From Pseudoduganella sp. (GTDB lineage Bacteria; Pseudomonadota; Gammaproteobacteria; Burkholderiales; Burkholderiaceae_D): DNA of 64,000 nucleotides. This document shows positions 52,743 through 62,418 of the stretch, one piece after another. The notes beneath the pieces are model-generated. The model worked only from the letters and a program-made list of their open reading frames with translations, did no database searches and was not told the DNA's origin. The number at the start of each line of letters is the position of its first letter. Within the stretch, counting starts at the first letter, position 1. Location: NCBI GenBank assembly GCA_021323265.1, contig JAJTCO010000036.1, positions 1 to 64,000 of the forward strand. Direction: 5' to 3'. The position numbers were made by a program, and so were the translations under genes.

Positions 52743-53531
52743 ATGAAAGCGATCGACGAATTCAGGGCCGGGGACGGCTTCAAATTGCGCGACAAGGACG
52801 CCCAGGCCCGCGGTGAGCCGGACAAGGAGCGTCTCGACCAGCTGCTCGATGAGATTTCCGACCTGCAGGAGATGTTGTACGCCGAGCGCCAACGCAAGGT
52901 GCTGATCGTCCTGCAAGGCATGGACACTTCCGGCAAGGACGGGACCCTGCGCTCGCTGTTTAGCAAGATCAATCCCATGGGACTGCGCGCCACGGCCTTC
53001 AAGGCGCCCACCGAGATCGAGGCAGGCCACGATTTCCTGTGGCGCGTGCACCGCGAAGTGCCGAAGGCCGGCGAGATTGGCGTCTTTAACCGCAGCCATT
53101 ACGAGGACGTGCTGATCACGCGCGTGCTGGGCCAGGTCACGCCGGCCGAATGCAAGCGCCGCTACGCGCAGATCCGCGATTTCGAACGCATGCTGGCCGA
53201 AAGCGGCACCACCATCGTCAAGCTCTTCCTGCACATTTCGAAGGACGAACAGCGGGAACGCCTGCAGGCGCGCGCCGACAATCCGAAAAAGCACTGGAAG
53301 TTCGACCCGTCCGACATGAAGCAGCGCGAACACTGGGGCGCCTACCAGAAAGCCTACGCGGACGCCATCGCGGCGACCGACGCCGCCCATGCGCCCTGGT
53401 ACGTGGTGCCGGCCGACTCTAAGCCCTACCGCAACGAGGTCGTGGCGCGCCTGGTGCTGGAAACCCTGCGCGGCATGAAGCTGGACTGGCCGCCGCCCGA
53501 CAAGCGCCTGCTCAAGCTCAAGGTGCGCTGA
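52743..53531 (+). CDS. PPK2-family polyphosphate kinase
   Basis: A 262-residue protein with Walker A QGMDTSGKDG (residues 58-67), the Walker-B-like FNRSHYEDVLITRV segment, the lid KKHWKFDPSDMKQREHWGAY and the closing PWYVVPADSKPYRNEVVARLV. Length and motifs fit the single-domain PPK2 group that phosphorylates AMP or ADP from polyphosphate. No ribosome site is obvious. It ends 14 bases inside the convergent PNPOx-fold gene. Confidence 0.92.
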   Translation: MKAIDEFRAGDGFKLRDKDAQARGEPDKERLDQLLDEISDLQEMLYAERQRKVLIVLQGMDTSGKDGTLRSLFSKINPMGLRATAFKAPTEIEAGHDFLWRVHREVPKAGEIGVFNRSHYEDVLITRVLGQVTPAECKRRYAQIRDFERMLAESGTTIVKLFLHISKDEQRERLQARADNPKKHWKFDPSDMKQREHWGAYQKAYADAIAATDAAHAPWYVVPADSKPYRNEVVARLVLETLRGMKLDWPPPDKRLLKLKVR

Positions 53532-54165
53532 CCCAGTCGCGCACGTAGGCCGGCGCCGGCGCTTCGCAGGCGGGGTCCGGCACGGGCGCCATGCGCTGCT
53601 GTGCGAAGGGCAGCTCGCCCACCCAGGCCGCAATGTCCATGTCTTCCTCGTCGTCATTCGGCCCGCCGCTGCGCACCTTGCACGCCGCCTCGTCCAGCGC
53701 GATGCGCAGCACCGTGGTGGCGGCATGCTCCTTGTCGTTGCCGCCCCGCACGTCGTTGTTGCGGCCCGGCGCCAGGTGCTCCATGAAGGCATCGAGCGAG
53801 CGGCGCTGCGCGGCCTCGTCGACCGCCTCGAAGCGGCCGTAGATCATGACCGAACGGTAGTTCATTGTGTGGTTGAAGGCCGAGCGTGCCAGCACCAGGC
53901 CGTCCAGGTGGGTGATGGTGACGCAGGCATCCTGCGCCATGAGTTGCTTGAGCATGCGGCTGCCGTTGGAGCCATGGATGTACAGGTGCTCGCCTTCGCG
54001 CCAGCAGGCGGTCGGGATGCAGTGCGCGCCCTGGCCGTCGCTGAAGGCGATATGGCAGATATAGGCGGCATCGACGATGGCGCGTACCAGCTCAGGGTCG
54101 TAGGCGGCGTTGCCGGCTCCTCGCCGCACGCGGGTGCGGTCCGATGGGGGATGTGATGTTTTCAT
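53518..54165 (-). CDS. Pyridoxamine 5'-phosphate oxidase-family flavoprotein
   Basis: A 215-residue protein with the FMN split-barrel pattern: YICHIAFSDGQGAHCIPTACWREGEHLYIHGSNGSRMLKQL, then VTITHLDGLVLARSAFNHTMNYRSVMIYGRFEAVDE. It lacks the C-terminal motif of true PdxH, so it is more likely a flavin- or haem-binding relative. It is divergent from a MocR-type regulator, a common arrangement in which the regulator controls the neighbouring gene in response to PLP. Confidence 0.88.
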   Translation of the reverse strand: MKTSHPPSDRTRVRRGAGNAAYDPELVRAIVDAAYICHIAFSDGQGAHCIPTACWREGEHLYIHGSNGSRMLKQLMAQDACVTITHLDGLVLARSAFNHTMNYRSVMIYGRFEAVDEAAQRRSLDAFMEHLAPGRNNDVRGGNDKEHAATTVLRIALDEAACKVRSGGPNDDEEDMDIAAWVGELPFAQQRMAPVPDPACEAPAPAYVRDWVSAP

Positions 54166-54175
54166 GGCAACGGAC

Positions 54176-54181
54176 TATAAT
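54176..54181 (+). promoter_or_regulatory. Candidate -10 element in the PNPOx/MocR gap
   Basis: A perfect TATAAT at 54176-54181 lies 55 bases upstream of the MocR start. The -35 region is poor (GTGATG at the correct spacing), which would suit an activated or autoregulated promoter. The overlapping complement TATAGT could serve the opposite gene. Confidence 0.4.
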
Positions 54182-54183
54182 CA

Positions 54184-54220
54184 TTTGCTGGCCCCGGCAA
54201 CAGGTCCAGGGGCTGGCAAA
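54184..54220. promoter_or_regulatory. Imperfect palindrome, candidate MocR operator
   Basis: TTTGCTGGCCCC (54184-54195) and GGGGCTGGCAAA (54209-54220) form 12-base inverted arms with two mismatches and a 13-base spacer, directly downstream of TATAAT. Bound regulator would block or shape transcription of the MocR gene. Confidence 0.5.
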
Positions 54221-54236
54221 ACCATGGAGCCACGTT

Positions 54237-55721
54237 TTGGATTATTCGCTGCTGATTTCGAACTTCACCGCTACGCACGGGCACCACGGCTGGCCGCGCC
54301 AGCGCCTGCTGCATGAATGCCTGCGCGCCGCCATCCGCGACGGCACGCTGGCGCCGGGTACACGCCTGGTGGCCACGCGCGCCCTGGCGGCGGAACTGGG
54401 CGTGGCGCGCAACACCGTGCTGTATGCCTATGAGCAGCTGGCCAGCGAGGGCTATGTGGCAACAGACCGCAGCGGCACGGTGGTGGCCGCACTGGCGTGC
54501 CAGCGCCCGCGCCAGGCCAGCACCGTGCTGCCGTACCGCGGCCTGTCGCAGCGCGTGCAGAACCTGCGCAACCGCACCGTGTCCGCTGCGCTCGGGACCC
54601 CTTTCGTGCCGGGCGTGCCGGACCTGCCCAGCTTTCCCATCGGCTTGTGGCGGCGCATGCTGGAGCGCGCCTGGCGCACGCTGCCGATGGAAAAGCTCAA
54701 CTACGGCGACCCGTGCGGCGAACCGGTGCTGCGCGAAGCCATCGCCGACTACCTGCGCGCCTCGCGCGGCGTGGTGTGCGAGCCGGCGCAGGTGTTCATC
54801 ACGGACGGCAGTCAGAGCAGCCTGGACCTGTGCGGGCGCGCCTGCGCCGACGCCGGCGAAACCCTGTGGATGGAAAACCCCGGCTACGGCGGCGCCATGG
54901 CCGCCTTCCGCGCGGCCAGCCTGAAGCTGGAGCCGATCGACGTCGACCTGGATGGCATCGCGCCGCGCCCGGAGGACTGGAAGGAGCGTCCGCCGCGCCT
55001 GATCTACACGACGCCCTCGCACCAGTACCCGACCGGCACCGTGCTCTCGCTGGCGCGCCGCATCGCCCTGATCGAGGGGGCGCGCGCCTGCGGCGCCCTG
55101 ATCATCGAAGACGACTACGACAGCGAATTCCGCCACGACGGCCCGCCGCTGGCATCCATGCAGGGCCTGCAGCCGGATGCCCCGGTGCTGTACTGCGGCA
55201 CCTTCAGCAAGACCATGTTCCCCGGCCTGCGCATCGGCTACCTGGTGGTGCCGCCCTGGCTGGTGCAGCCGCTGGCGGCCATGCGCCAGCAATCGGCGTC
55301 GCGCGGCCGCGCGGCCGACCAGCTGGCGCTGGCCGAGTTCCTGCGCAGCGGGCAGTTCGCGCTGCACCTGCGGCGCATGCGCCGCCTGTATCGGGAGCGG
55401 CGCGACGCCCTGGCCGCGGCCCTGCACACGCACCTGGGCAGCATCGCCAGCGTGGAGGGCGCCTCGGCCGGCATGCACCTGTCGCTGCGCTGGCACGATC
55501 CGCGCCTGTCCGACGTGGAGATCAGCCGGCGCGCGCGCGAGACGGAAGACATCGTCGCCAATGCGCTCAGCGTGCACGCGGTGGCCGGCAGCAGCAACTG
55601 GCAAGGGCTGGCGCTGGGCTATGGCCAGGTGGCGCCGGCGCAGATCGATGGCCTGGTGCGCCGCCTGGCAAGTGTTGTACATCTGACGGCGTACGAAAAT
55701 TTCCACCGAAAGTTCAAATAG
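54237..55721 (+). CDS. MocR-family PLP-dependent transcriptional regulator
   Basis: A 494-residue protein. Residues ~15-80 form a GntR-type winged helix (QRLLHECLRAAIRDGTLAPGTRLVATRALAAELGVARNTVLYAYEQL). The rest is a fold-type I aminotransferase domain with PLP-binding Lys in GTFSKTMFPGLRIGY and the DDYDSEF segment. Start choice: TTG at 54237, with GGAG seven bases upstream and the family start LDYSLL. ATGs further upstream would run into the PNPOx gene on the other strand. It likely senses PLP and controls that divergent gene. Confidence 0.88.
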   Translation: MDYSLLISNFTATHGHHGWPRQRLLHECLRAAIRDGTLAPGTRLVATRALAAELGVARNTVLYAYEQLASEGYVATDRSGTVVAALACQRPRQASTVLPYRGLSQRVQNLRNRTVSAALGTPFVPGVPDLPSFPIGLWRRMLERAWRTLPMEKLNYGDPCGEPVLREAIADYLRASRGVVCEPAQVFITDGSQSSLDLCGRACADAGETLWMENPGYGGAMAAFRAASLKLEPIDVDLDGIAPRPEDWKERPPRLIYTTPSHQYPTGTVLSLARRIALIEGARACGALIIEDDYDSEFRHDGPPLASMQGLQPDAPVLYCGTFSKTMFPGLRIGYLVVPPWLVQPLAAMRQQSASRGRAADQLALAEFLRSGQFALHLRRMRRLYRERRDALAAALHTHLGSIASVEGASAGMHLSLRWHDPRLSDVEISRRARETEDIVANALSVHAVAGSSNWQGLALGYGQVAPAQIDGLVRRLASVVHLTAYENFHRKFK

Positions 55722-55813
55722 TTGATTAAGTCGTCGTGCCCCTTGTTTTTACAATGAACTGAATCTGGCCTGACCGGATGTAGTGAAAAACAATAAAACA
55801 CAACTGGGGCGCA

Positions 55814-56437
55814 ATGAATCAGCATTTCTTAAAACTGCGGCAACATTACAAAGCCGACATGATGGCGCGCTACGCCGTCGACGAAAAACTCTTTGACGAA
55901 ACCAGCCAGTGCATCGCGTCGCTGGCGGTGCCCTTTGCCGCGCGCCGCGGCGAGCTGCTGCAGCGCGTGGGCCATACCGCGCGCGAAGTCTTCTGGCTGA
56001 CCGGCGGCGTGGCGCGCGTCGGTTACGTGAGCCAGGGCGGCAACGAAGTGACGATGCGCTTCGCCACCGAAAGCCATATCGCGAACGCGTACGAGGATTT
56101 GCTGGAGTACCGCGGCGACCAGCCTGCGCGCTCCTTCATCGTGGCCGAAACGTCGGTGCAGGGCTTCCGTTTCGATTGGGAGCAGATGAGCATGGCGCGC
56201 GCCAGGCATCCGGTGCTGACGGCCTACATGACGCGCATGCTGGAGTTTGCCGTTGCCAGCCAGGCGCGCCGCTTCATCACGCACACCGCGTCCAGCGCCG
56301 AAGAGCGCCTGGCCGGTTTCCGCGAAGAGTATCCGAACCTGGAACGCCGCATTTCGCAAAAGGTGCTGGCGTCCTACCTGCAGATCACGCCGGCCTACCT
56401 GTCGCAGCTGATGCGCCGCGAGCAGGAAGCAGCTTGA
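55814..56437 (+). CDS. Crp/Fnr-family regulator, paralogue A
   Basis: A 207-residue protein with a cyclic-nucleotide-binding-type beta-roll (residues ~25-120, ARRGELLQRVGHTAREVFWLTGG) and a C-terminal helical region with ERRISQKVLASYLQITPAYLSQLMRRE as the DNA-binding helix-turn-helix. The arginine that binds cAMP in CRP is not evident, so another signal or none is used. It faces the paralogue at 56478 across a shared hairpin. Confidence 0.85.
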   Translation: MNQHFLKLRQHYKADMMARYAVDEKLFDETSQCIASLAVPFAARRGELLQRVGHTAREVFWLTGGVARVGYVSQGGNEVTMRFATESHIANAYEDLLEYRGDQPARSFIVAETSVQGFRFDWEQMSMARARHPVLTAYMTRMLEFAVASQARRFITHTASSAEERLAGFREEYPNLERRISQKVLASYLQITPAYLSQLMRREQEAA

Positions 56438-56444
56438 GCAAGGC

Positions 56445-56477
56445 GGGGACGGAAAAACGTGTTACGTCCCCGATTTT
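56445..56477. terminator. Shared hairpin terminator between two convergent Crp/Fnr genes
   Basis: GGGGACG (56445-56451) and CGTCCCC (56465-56471) enclose a loop with AAAAACGTGTTA, followed by ATTTTT. It acts as a plus-strand terminator; an A-run in the loop may help the other direction. GGGGACGTAACAC-like palindromes are also a REP style in this bacterial group, so it could double as a mobile repeat. Confidence 0.7.
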
Positions 56478-57095
56478 TCAAGCCTGTTGCTGGCGCAGCA
56501 GCGTCGACATGTATTGCGGGGTGATGCCCAGGAACGATGCCAGCGCTTTCTGCGAGATGCGCTGCTCCAGGTGGGGGTAGTGCTCGCGGAAGGCTTCCAG
56601 GCGGCAGTTGGCGGAGGTCATGCTGCGGATCAGGCAGCTTTGCGAGTAGCGGCGGATCGAGTGTTCCGATACCTTCAGGTAGTACTCGCGCATGATGTGG
56701 TGCTCTTCGCGCAGGCGGGCCAGCGTGGCCCACTCCACCCGGACTGCCGTCACGGGCGTCTCGGCCACGATGAATTCCTGCGCCGGCTGGCCGTCCTGGG
56801 CCGCCAGCAGGTCGTGGTGCGAACCGCAGGAATCGCCTTCCGCCGAAAATGCCATCGTCACGTCGGTGCCGTCCCGGGTCAGCATGGCGCGCCGCGCGAC
56901 GCCGCGGTACAGCCAGTAGGCGACCGTCGCGGGCACCCCGGCCCGTTGCAGGTACTCTCCCTTACGGAAGTGCAAATGGGTCACGTGGGGCGCCAGTAAA
57001 CGATTGAATTCGTCGAACAGTTCGCGCGACACGCCGATGCGCCGCATCGTGTACTCGCTGAACTCTTCGCGTTGCTGTAGGAATACGTCGGACAT
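56478..57095 (-). CDS. Crp/Fnr-family regulator, paralogue B
   Basis: A 205-residue protein, a clear paralogue of the one at 55814: the same beta-roll plan (FRKGEYLQRAGVPATVAYWLYRGVARR), EFIVAETPVTAVRVEW, and the HTH EQRISQKALASFLGITPQYMSTLLRQQQ. The ATG at 57095 is used; a longer frame upstream has no support. It converges on paralogue A with 40 bases between the stops. The pair looks like an inverted duplication that has diverged. Confidence 0.85.
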   Translation of the reverse strand: MSDVFLQQREEFSEYTMRRIGVSRELFDEFNRLLAPHVTHLHFRKGEYLQRAGVPATVAYWLYRGVARRAMLTRDGTDVTMAFSAEGDSCGSHHDLLAAQDGQPAQEFIVAETPVTAVRVEWATLARLREEHHIMREYYLKVSEHSIRRYSQSCLIRSMTSANCRLEAFREHYPHLEQRISQKALASFLGITPQYMSTLLRQQQA

Positions 57096-57458
57096 CGCGC
57101 TTGCTCTTGGTCTTTCTGACAATATTGTTTCCGTTCCGAAACAACGGCCCCGCAATATAAACCAGCCGGAAGGCGGCCGCAATGCCGCTGGGCAGAGTGT
57201 TGCACAGATCGCGCCGATTTTGTAAGTGGTTGAATATCTTCAACTATTTAAACGAATAGCACGGTCGTGTGTAGCTATACTACGCGGCTACGCGCGACAA
57301 TTCCACTGAATGTTGAGGAACAATCGCGACAATCTGGTGAGTATTGGTTGTGTGCGCGACAACACCGGCGGGTTGCCTGCTGTGCGCGCGCACGGCTGGC
57401 GCGGGCTGCCTGCGCCTGGCGGGCGGAATGCCGGCAGGCGGGAGGGGTAAGCGTTTTC
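57096..57458. other. Gene-free AT-rich region with a palindrome and three spaced repeats
   Basis: A 363-base gap. It holds GTTGAA-TATC-TTCAAC at 57229-57244, a TATACT box at 57276-57281, and the octamer CGCGACAA three times, at 57293, 57325 and 57355 (spacing 32 and 30 bases, about three helical turns). GTTTC-N6-GAAAC lies at 57126-57141, close to the Crp/Fnr gene start. The only plus-strand frame (46 codons from 57310) lacks a ribosome site. It looks regulatory. Confidence 0.45.
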
Positions 57459-58211
57459 CTAGCTGGCCATCCAGTCGCGCAATCCGTCCACCCACGGACG
57501 GGCGTCCAGGTTCATGGTTTTGCGGATTTGCGCGGCGCGTTCGTACAGGACCGAGAAGTCGATCGAGGGCGCGCGCTTGAAGGCGATGACGACGATGTTG
57601 GCGTCGTGGACTTCGGGCAGCCAGACCACGGCGTCGAAGGCTTGCTCCATGTGTTCCAGGTTCTTGCCGTAGTTGTCGAAGTCGCCGAACACATTGGTGG
57701 TCATGATGCCGTCCGGGCCCAGGCAGGCGGCGCAGGCCTGGTAGAACTCGGGCGTGTCGAGCACGGGGCCGCGCGCTTCCTCGTCGTACAGGTCGACCTG
57801 CAGCACGTCCAGCGTGCCGTGGTTGCGCGGGTCGAGCACGAAGTCGAGCGCGTTCATCTGGCGCACGTCGAGGCGCTCGTCATTGGGCGGCAGCGCGAAG
57901 CGCGACTCGCACACGGCGATCACGTTGGGATTGAGTTCGATGGCGCTGACGCGCGCCTTGGGGAAGTGGCGATAGCAGAACTTGGTGAGGGCGGCGCTGC
58001 CCAGGCCAAGTTGCACGATGTGGCGCGGGGCCGGCAGGAACAGGGTCCACATCATCATCATGCGCACGTATTCGAGCTCGATCAGGTCGGGCTTGGCGAT
58101 GCGCATGGCGCCCTGCACCCAGGACGTGCCCAGGTGCAGCGAACGGACGCCTTCAAACTCGGTGATGGTGGCGGGAGGGAAACCGGGCTGGTCAAATTTT
58201 CGGGATGGCAT
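57459..58211 (-). CDS. Spermidine-synthase-like protein
   Basis: A 250-residue protein with the SpeE-like Rossmann core: ELEYVRMMMMWTLFLP, the SAM-binding strand HIVQLGLGSAALTKFCYRHFP, AIELNPNVIAVC, and DVLQVDLYDEEARGP. It lacks the N-terminal beta-domain of true polyamine synthases, so the substrate is unclear; such proteins are usually annotated spermidine synthase-like. Its start lies 20 bases inside the end of the PEP-CTERM gene, so the two are probably co-transcribed. Confidence 0.8.
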   Translation of the reverse strand: MPSRKFDQPGFPPATITEFEGVRSLHLGTSWVQGAMRIAKPDLIELEYVRMMMMWTLFLPAPRHIVQLGLGSAALTKFCYRHFPKARVSAIELNPNVIAVCESRFALPPNDERLDVRQMNALDFVLDPRNHGTLDVLQVDLYDEEARGPVLDTPEFYQACAACLGPDGIMTTNVFGDFDNYGKNLEHMEQAFDAVVWLPEVHDANIVVIAFKRAPSIDFSVLYERAAQIRKTMNLDARPWVDGLRDWMAS

Positions 58212-58731
58212 GCCGGTAGTTTACCAGCCTGGCCGCGCCCACCACCACCAGCCCCGCCAGCAGCAGCGTGGCCAGCGAGGGTTCCGGCACCGCGCTGATG
58301 TTCAGCGTGCCGGCGTAGCTGGCGGAAGCGGGGCCCATGCTGCCCGGCGCATCGACATAGCCCATCACGCTCAGTACCAGCGGCCCCATGATCGTGGTCG
58401 GCGCCAGGAAACCATACTCGAAGATGCCGGGCCCGGTGAGCGACATGGCATAGCCGTTGACGGTGGCCGACGTGAACGTGACGTCGGCGGTCGGCAGGAA
58501 GCCGATGGTCACCAGGCTGGCGTCGACCATGAAGCTGCCGTTGCTGGGGGTGAAGTTGAAGGTGTCGGTGAAGCTGCCCAGCTCGATGTGGGTGACGCCG
58601 AAGGGCGCCGACTGGTTGCTGGCGCTGCCACCCAGGTTGACGTTGCTGGTCAGGTTGTCGGCGTTGGCGGCGCCGGCCGCGGCCAATATGGCCGCCAGCG
58701 CAGTGGCGGATAAGTAGGTGCGCATTGTCAT
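58192..58731 (-). CDS. PEP-CTERM sorting-domain protein
   Basis: A 179-residue protein: signal peptide MTMRTYLSATALAAILAAAGAANA, a secreted beta-rich, Ser/Thr/Gly-rich middle (SNVNLGGSASNQSAPFG), and the C-terminal sorting signal VPEPS followed by a hydrophobic helix (LATLLLAGLVVVGAA) and a basic tail. Exosortase processes such tails before surface delivery; no exosortase gene is in the window. GAGGAG nine bases upstream fixes the start. It overlaps the next gene by 20 bases. Confidence 0.9.
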   Translation of the reverse strand: MTMRTYLSATALAAILAAAGAANADNLTSNVNLGGSASNQSAPFGVTHIELGSFTDTFNFTPSNGSFMVDASLVTIGFLPTADVTFTSATVNGYAMSLTGPGIFEYGFLAPTTIMGPLVLSVMGYVDAPGSMGPASASYAGTLNISAVPEPSLATLLLAGLVVVGAARLVNYRHAIPKI

Positions 58732-58867
58732 GATCGTGCTCCTCAGAAGCGCAGGCCGGGTTGCCTGCATCCTGTAAGCTAGGCCGCACGGCTGGCTTTT
58801 GTCGGCGCTTCGCGCCTGCGCTTGATGCGGATCAAAACACGTGCGGGCAAATAGAGCTTGAGTTCGC

Positions 58868-60171
58868 TTAGCCCAGGGGCAGGATCATGGTCACCGCCAG
58901 GCCGCCGCCTTCGCGGTTGGCCAGCGTGATGCGGCCGCCGTGCGCTTCGGCGATTTCGCGCGCCAGCGCCAGGCCCAGGCCGGTTCCGCTGCGCTTGGTG
59001 GAGTAGAAGGGCACCAGGGCGTTGGCCAGCACCGCATCGCTCATGCCGGGCCCGCGGTCCTGTACTTCGATGCGCAGCACGCCCTGCAGGCGGCGCAGTT
59101 CCAGCGCCACGTCCTGCGGCGGCGAGCCGCTTTCGTGGGCGTTCTTCAGCAGGTTCAGCAGCGCCTGCTCCATCTGTGCCGCGTCGAAGGCGTGCGCTTC
59201 GTCCGGCACCTCGCCCAGCAGCTTGAACTGCACCTGCTCCGCCAGCGCGGCCAGGAAGGCGTCCCAGCGCTGCGCATCGAGGCGCGGCGTCGGCAGCTTG
59301 GCGAAGCGCGCGTAGCCGAGGATGAAGGTTTCCAGGTGGCGCGTGCGCTCTTCGATGGTGGCCAGGATCTGCGGCAGGCGTTCGGTCTGGCCGCGCCGCA
59401 CCAGCTCGGCGCCCGAATGGGCCAGCGAGGTCAGCGGCGCGAGCGAGTTGTTCAGTTCGTGGCTGATGACGCGGATCACTTTCTTCCACGTCTGCACTTC
59501 CTGCCGCCGCAATTCCTGCGTGAGCTGGCGCAGCAGCAGCAATTCGTGCGGCCGGCCGTTCAGGCTGAAGCTGCGGCGCGCCAGGTGGAATACTTCTTCC
59601 TCCTCGCTGTCGCCGATGGTGAACAGGCCGTCGCCGCCGCGCGCCATGGCGTCGCGCAGGGCCGGTTGCACGCCGGCCATCAGCTCGGCCAGGTGCAAGC
59701 CTTCCAGCTTGCGCCCTTGGTTGACCAGCTGGCGCGCCGCCATGTTGGCGAACACGATGGCGCCGCCGTCGGCCACCAGCAGCATGGCCACGGGCGTGTG
59801 CTGCACCATGGTGTCGAGCAGCAGCTCGCGCTGCACCAGGCCCAGGCGCTGTTCGCGCAGGACCTGGCCCAGCTCGTTGTGCGCCGCCACCAGGTCGCTC
59901 AGTTCATCGTTGTGCGGCCAGTGCAGGCTGAAGGAGAAGTCGCCGTCGTGGTAGCTGGCGACGGTGCCGGTCAGCGCGCGGTACAGCGAGAGCTGGCGCT
60001 GCAGCTGCACGCGCAGGGTGATGACGGCCAGCGGCACCAGGCACAACAGGGAAATGCCGAGCACGATGGTCGGCTGGTCGGGCAACAAATGGTCCAGGCC
60101 CAGCGCGAGCAGGATGCCGGTGGCCGTCAGGGTGCCCACCAGCGCCGACCAGCGCGTCAGGAGCGACAGCC

Positions 60172-60175
<4 letters not shown>
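58868..60175 (-). CDS. NtrY-like sensor histidine kinase
   Basis: A 435-residue protein. Two N-terminal membrane helices (about 10-55), a HAMP-like linker (LTGTVASYHDGDFSFSL), a PAS-like sensor region (HTPVAMLLVADGGAIVFANMAA) and then the kinase core: phospho-His239 in VISHELNNSLAPL, N-box NLLKNAHESG, DRGPGM and GTGLGLALAREI. It is translated with its response regulator (ATGA overlap) and lies downstream of it. Confidence 0.9.
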
Positions 60176-61524
<1,349 letters not shown>

Positions 61525-61583
61525 CCCGGCAGGATACAGGAAAACCGCGCACACGGCTTGCCTGTCCTGCCGTGATGGCGGCG

Positions 61584-62330
61584 CTATTTGCTGACGGCGA
61601 TGGCGCGGCCGTTGAGCGGCTGCACCGGGCGCGCGTTCATGGCGTACAGCTTGCGGAACGCTGCCAGCTGGCCCTTGGAAATTTCCGCTGTCGTCTGCAG
61701 CACCTGCCAGTGCACGCCTTCGCTGCAGGGCGGCGTGGTGAGCGAACCCATGTAGGCGTAGTAGCCGCGCTGCGCGGGCAGCATGGCTGCCGGGTTGAAG
61801 TCGTCCGCCAGGGCGTGCGCCTCGCCGGCCTTGGCCGGCAGGGCCGCGAACACCGGTTGCAGGGCGCGGTTCGCATGGCCTTGCTTGAACAGCACGGCCA
61901 CCACCGCCAGCGCGCCGGCGTCATTCTTGTGCACCAGGTGGGCCACCAGCGGATAGCGCTTGCCGTTGACCTTTTCCTCGCTCGGCGTGTGGAAATGGAA
62001 CTGCACCAGCTTGTATTCGCCCGAGGCCAGCTTGATGGTGCCGCCGTTGCCGAGGTTGACCTGCACGGTGTGGCCGTTGTTGACGATCTCGGCCGGGCTG
62101 CCGGTGTAGGCAAAGCCGATCGGCGCCAGCGCTTCCGCCTTGGCGCCGCGGATGTCGATCGGCGACTGCTCCTTGCCCAGCTTGCAGGCCGTAAAGCCCT
62201 GGTCCAGCTCCGCCCAGTGCGCGCTGCCTGCCTTGCCGGCGTACGCCCAGTGCGGCGCATGGTCGGCCGCCTGCACGCACGCCGCAGCGCCCAACATCGC
62301 CACCGCCACCATTGCCTTCTTCAACATCAT
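61584..62330 (-). CDS. Periplasmic alpha-carbonic anhydrase
   Basis: A 248-residue protein with signal peptide ending CVQA. It has the alpha-class signature: WAELDQGFTACKLGKEQSPIDI, zinc ligands in QFHFHTPSE (His112, His114) and AHLVH (His131), and the terminal SLTTPPCSEGVHW and MNARPVQPLNGR motifs. It hydrates CO2 in the periplasm. AGAGG precedes the start; the second Met is an alternative. It lies between the ABC permeases and the two-component genes on the same strand. Confidence 0.95.
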   Translation of the reverse strand: MMLKKAMVAVAMLGAAACVQAADHAPHWAYAGKAGSAHWAELDQGFTACKLGKEQSPIDIRGAKAEALAPIGFAYTGSPAEIVNNGHTVQVNLGNGGTIKLASGEYKLVQFHFHTPSEEKVNGKRYPLVAHLVHKNDAGALAVVAVLFKQGHANRALQPVFAALPAKAGEAHALADDFNPAAMLPAQRGYYAYMGSLTTPPCSEGVHWQVLQTTAEISKGQLAAFRKLYAMNARPVQPLNGRAIAVSK

Positions 62331-62418
62331 AACGTCCTCTCTGATTAGCCGCCTTGTGCGGAGAACCGGCAGGCTAACAAGGGCGGCGTTAAGATTTCGT
62401 TAAAGGCCGGCAAGCGGT

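Noticed and set aside
57310-57450. A 46-codon plus-strand frame (MLRNNRDNLV...)
   Set aside because: No ribosome site, no hydrophobic or domain pattern, and composition follows the GC-rich repeat region.
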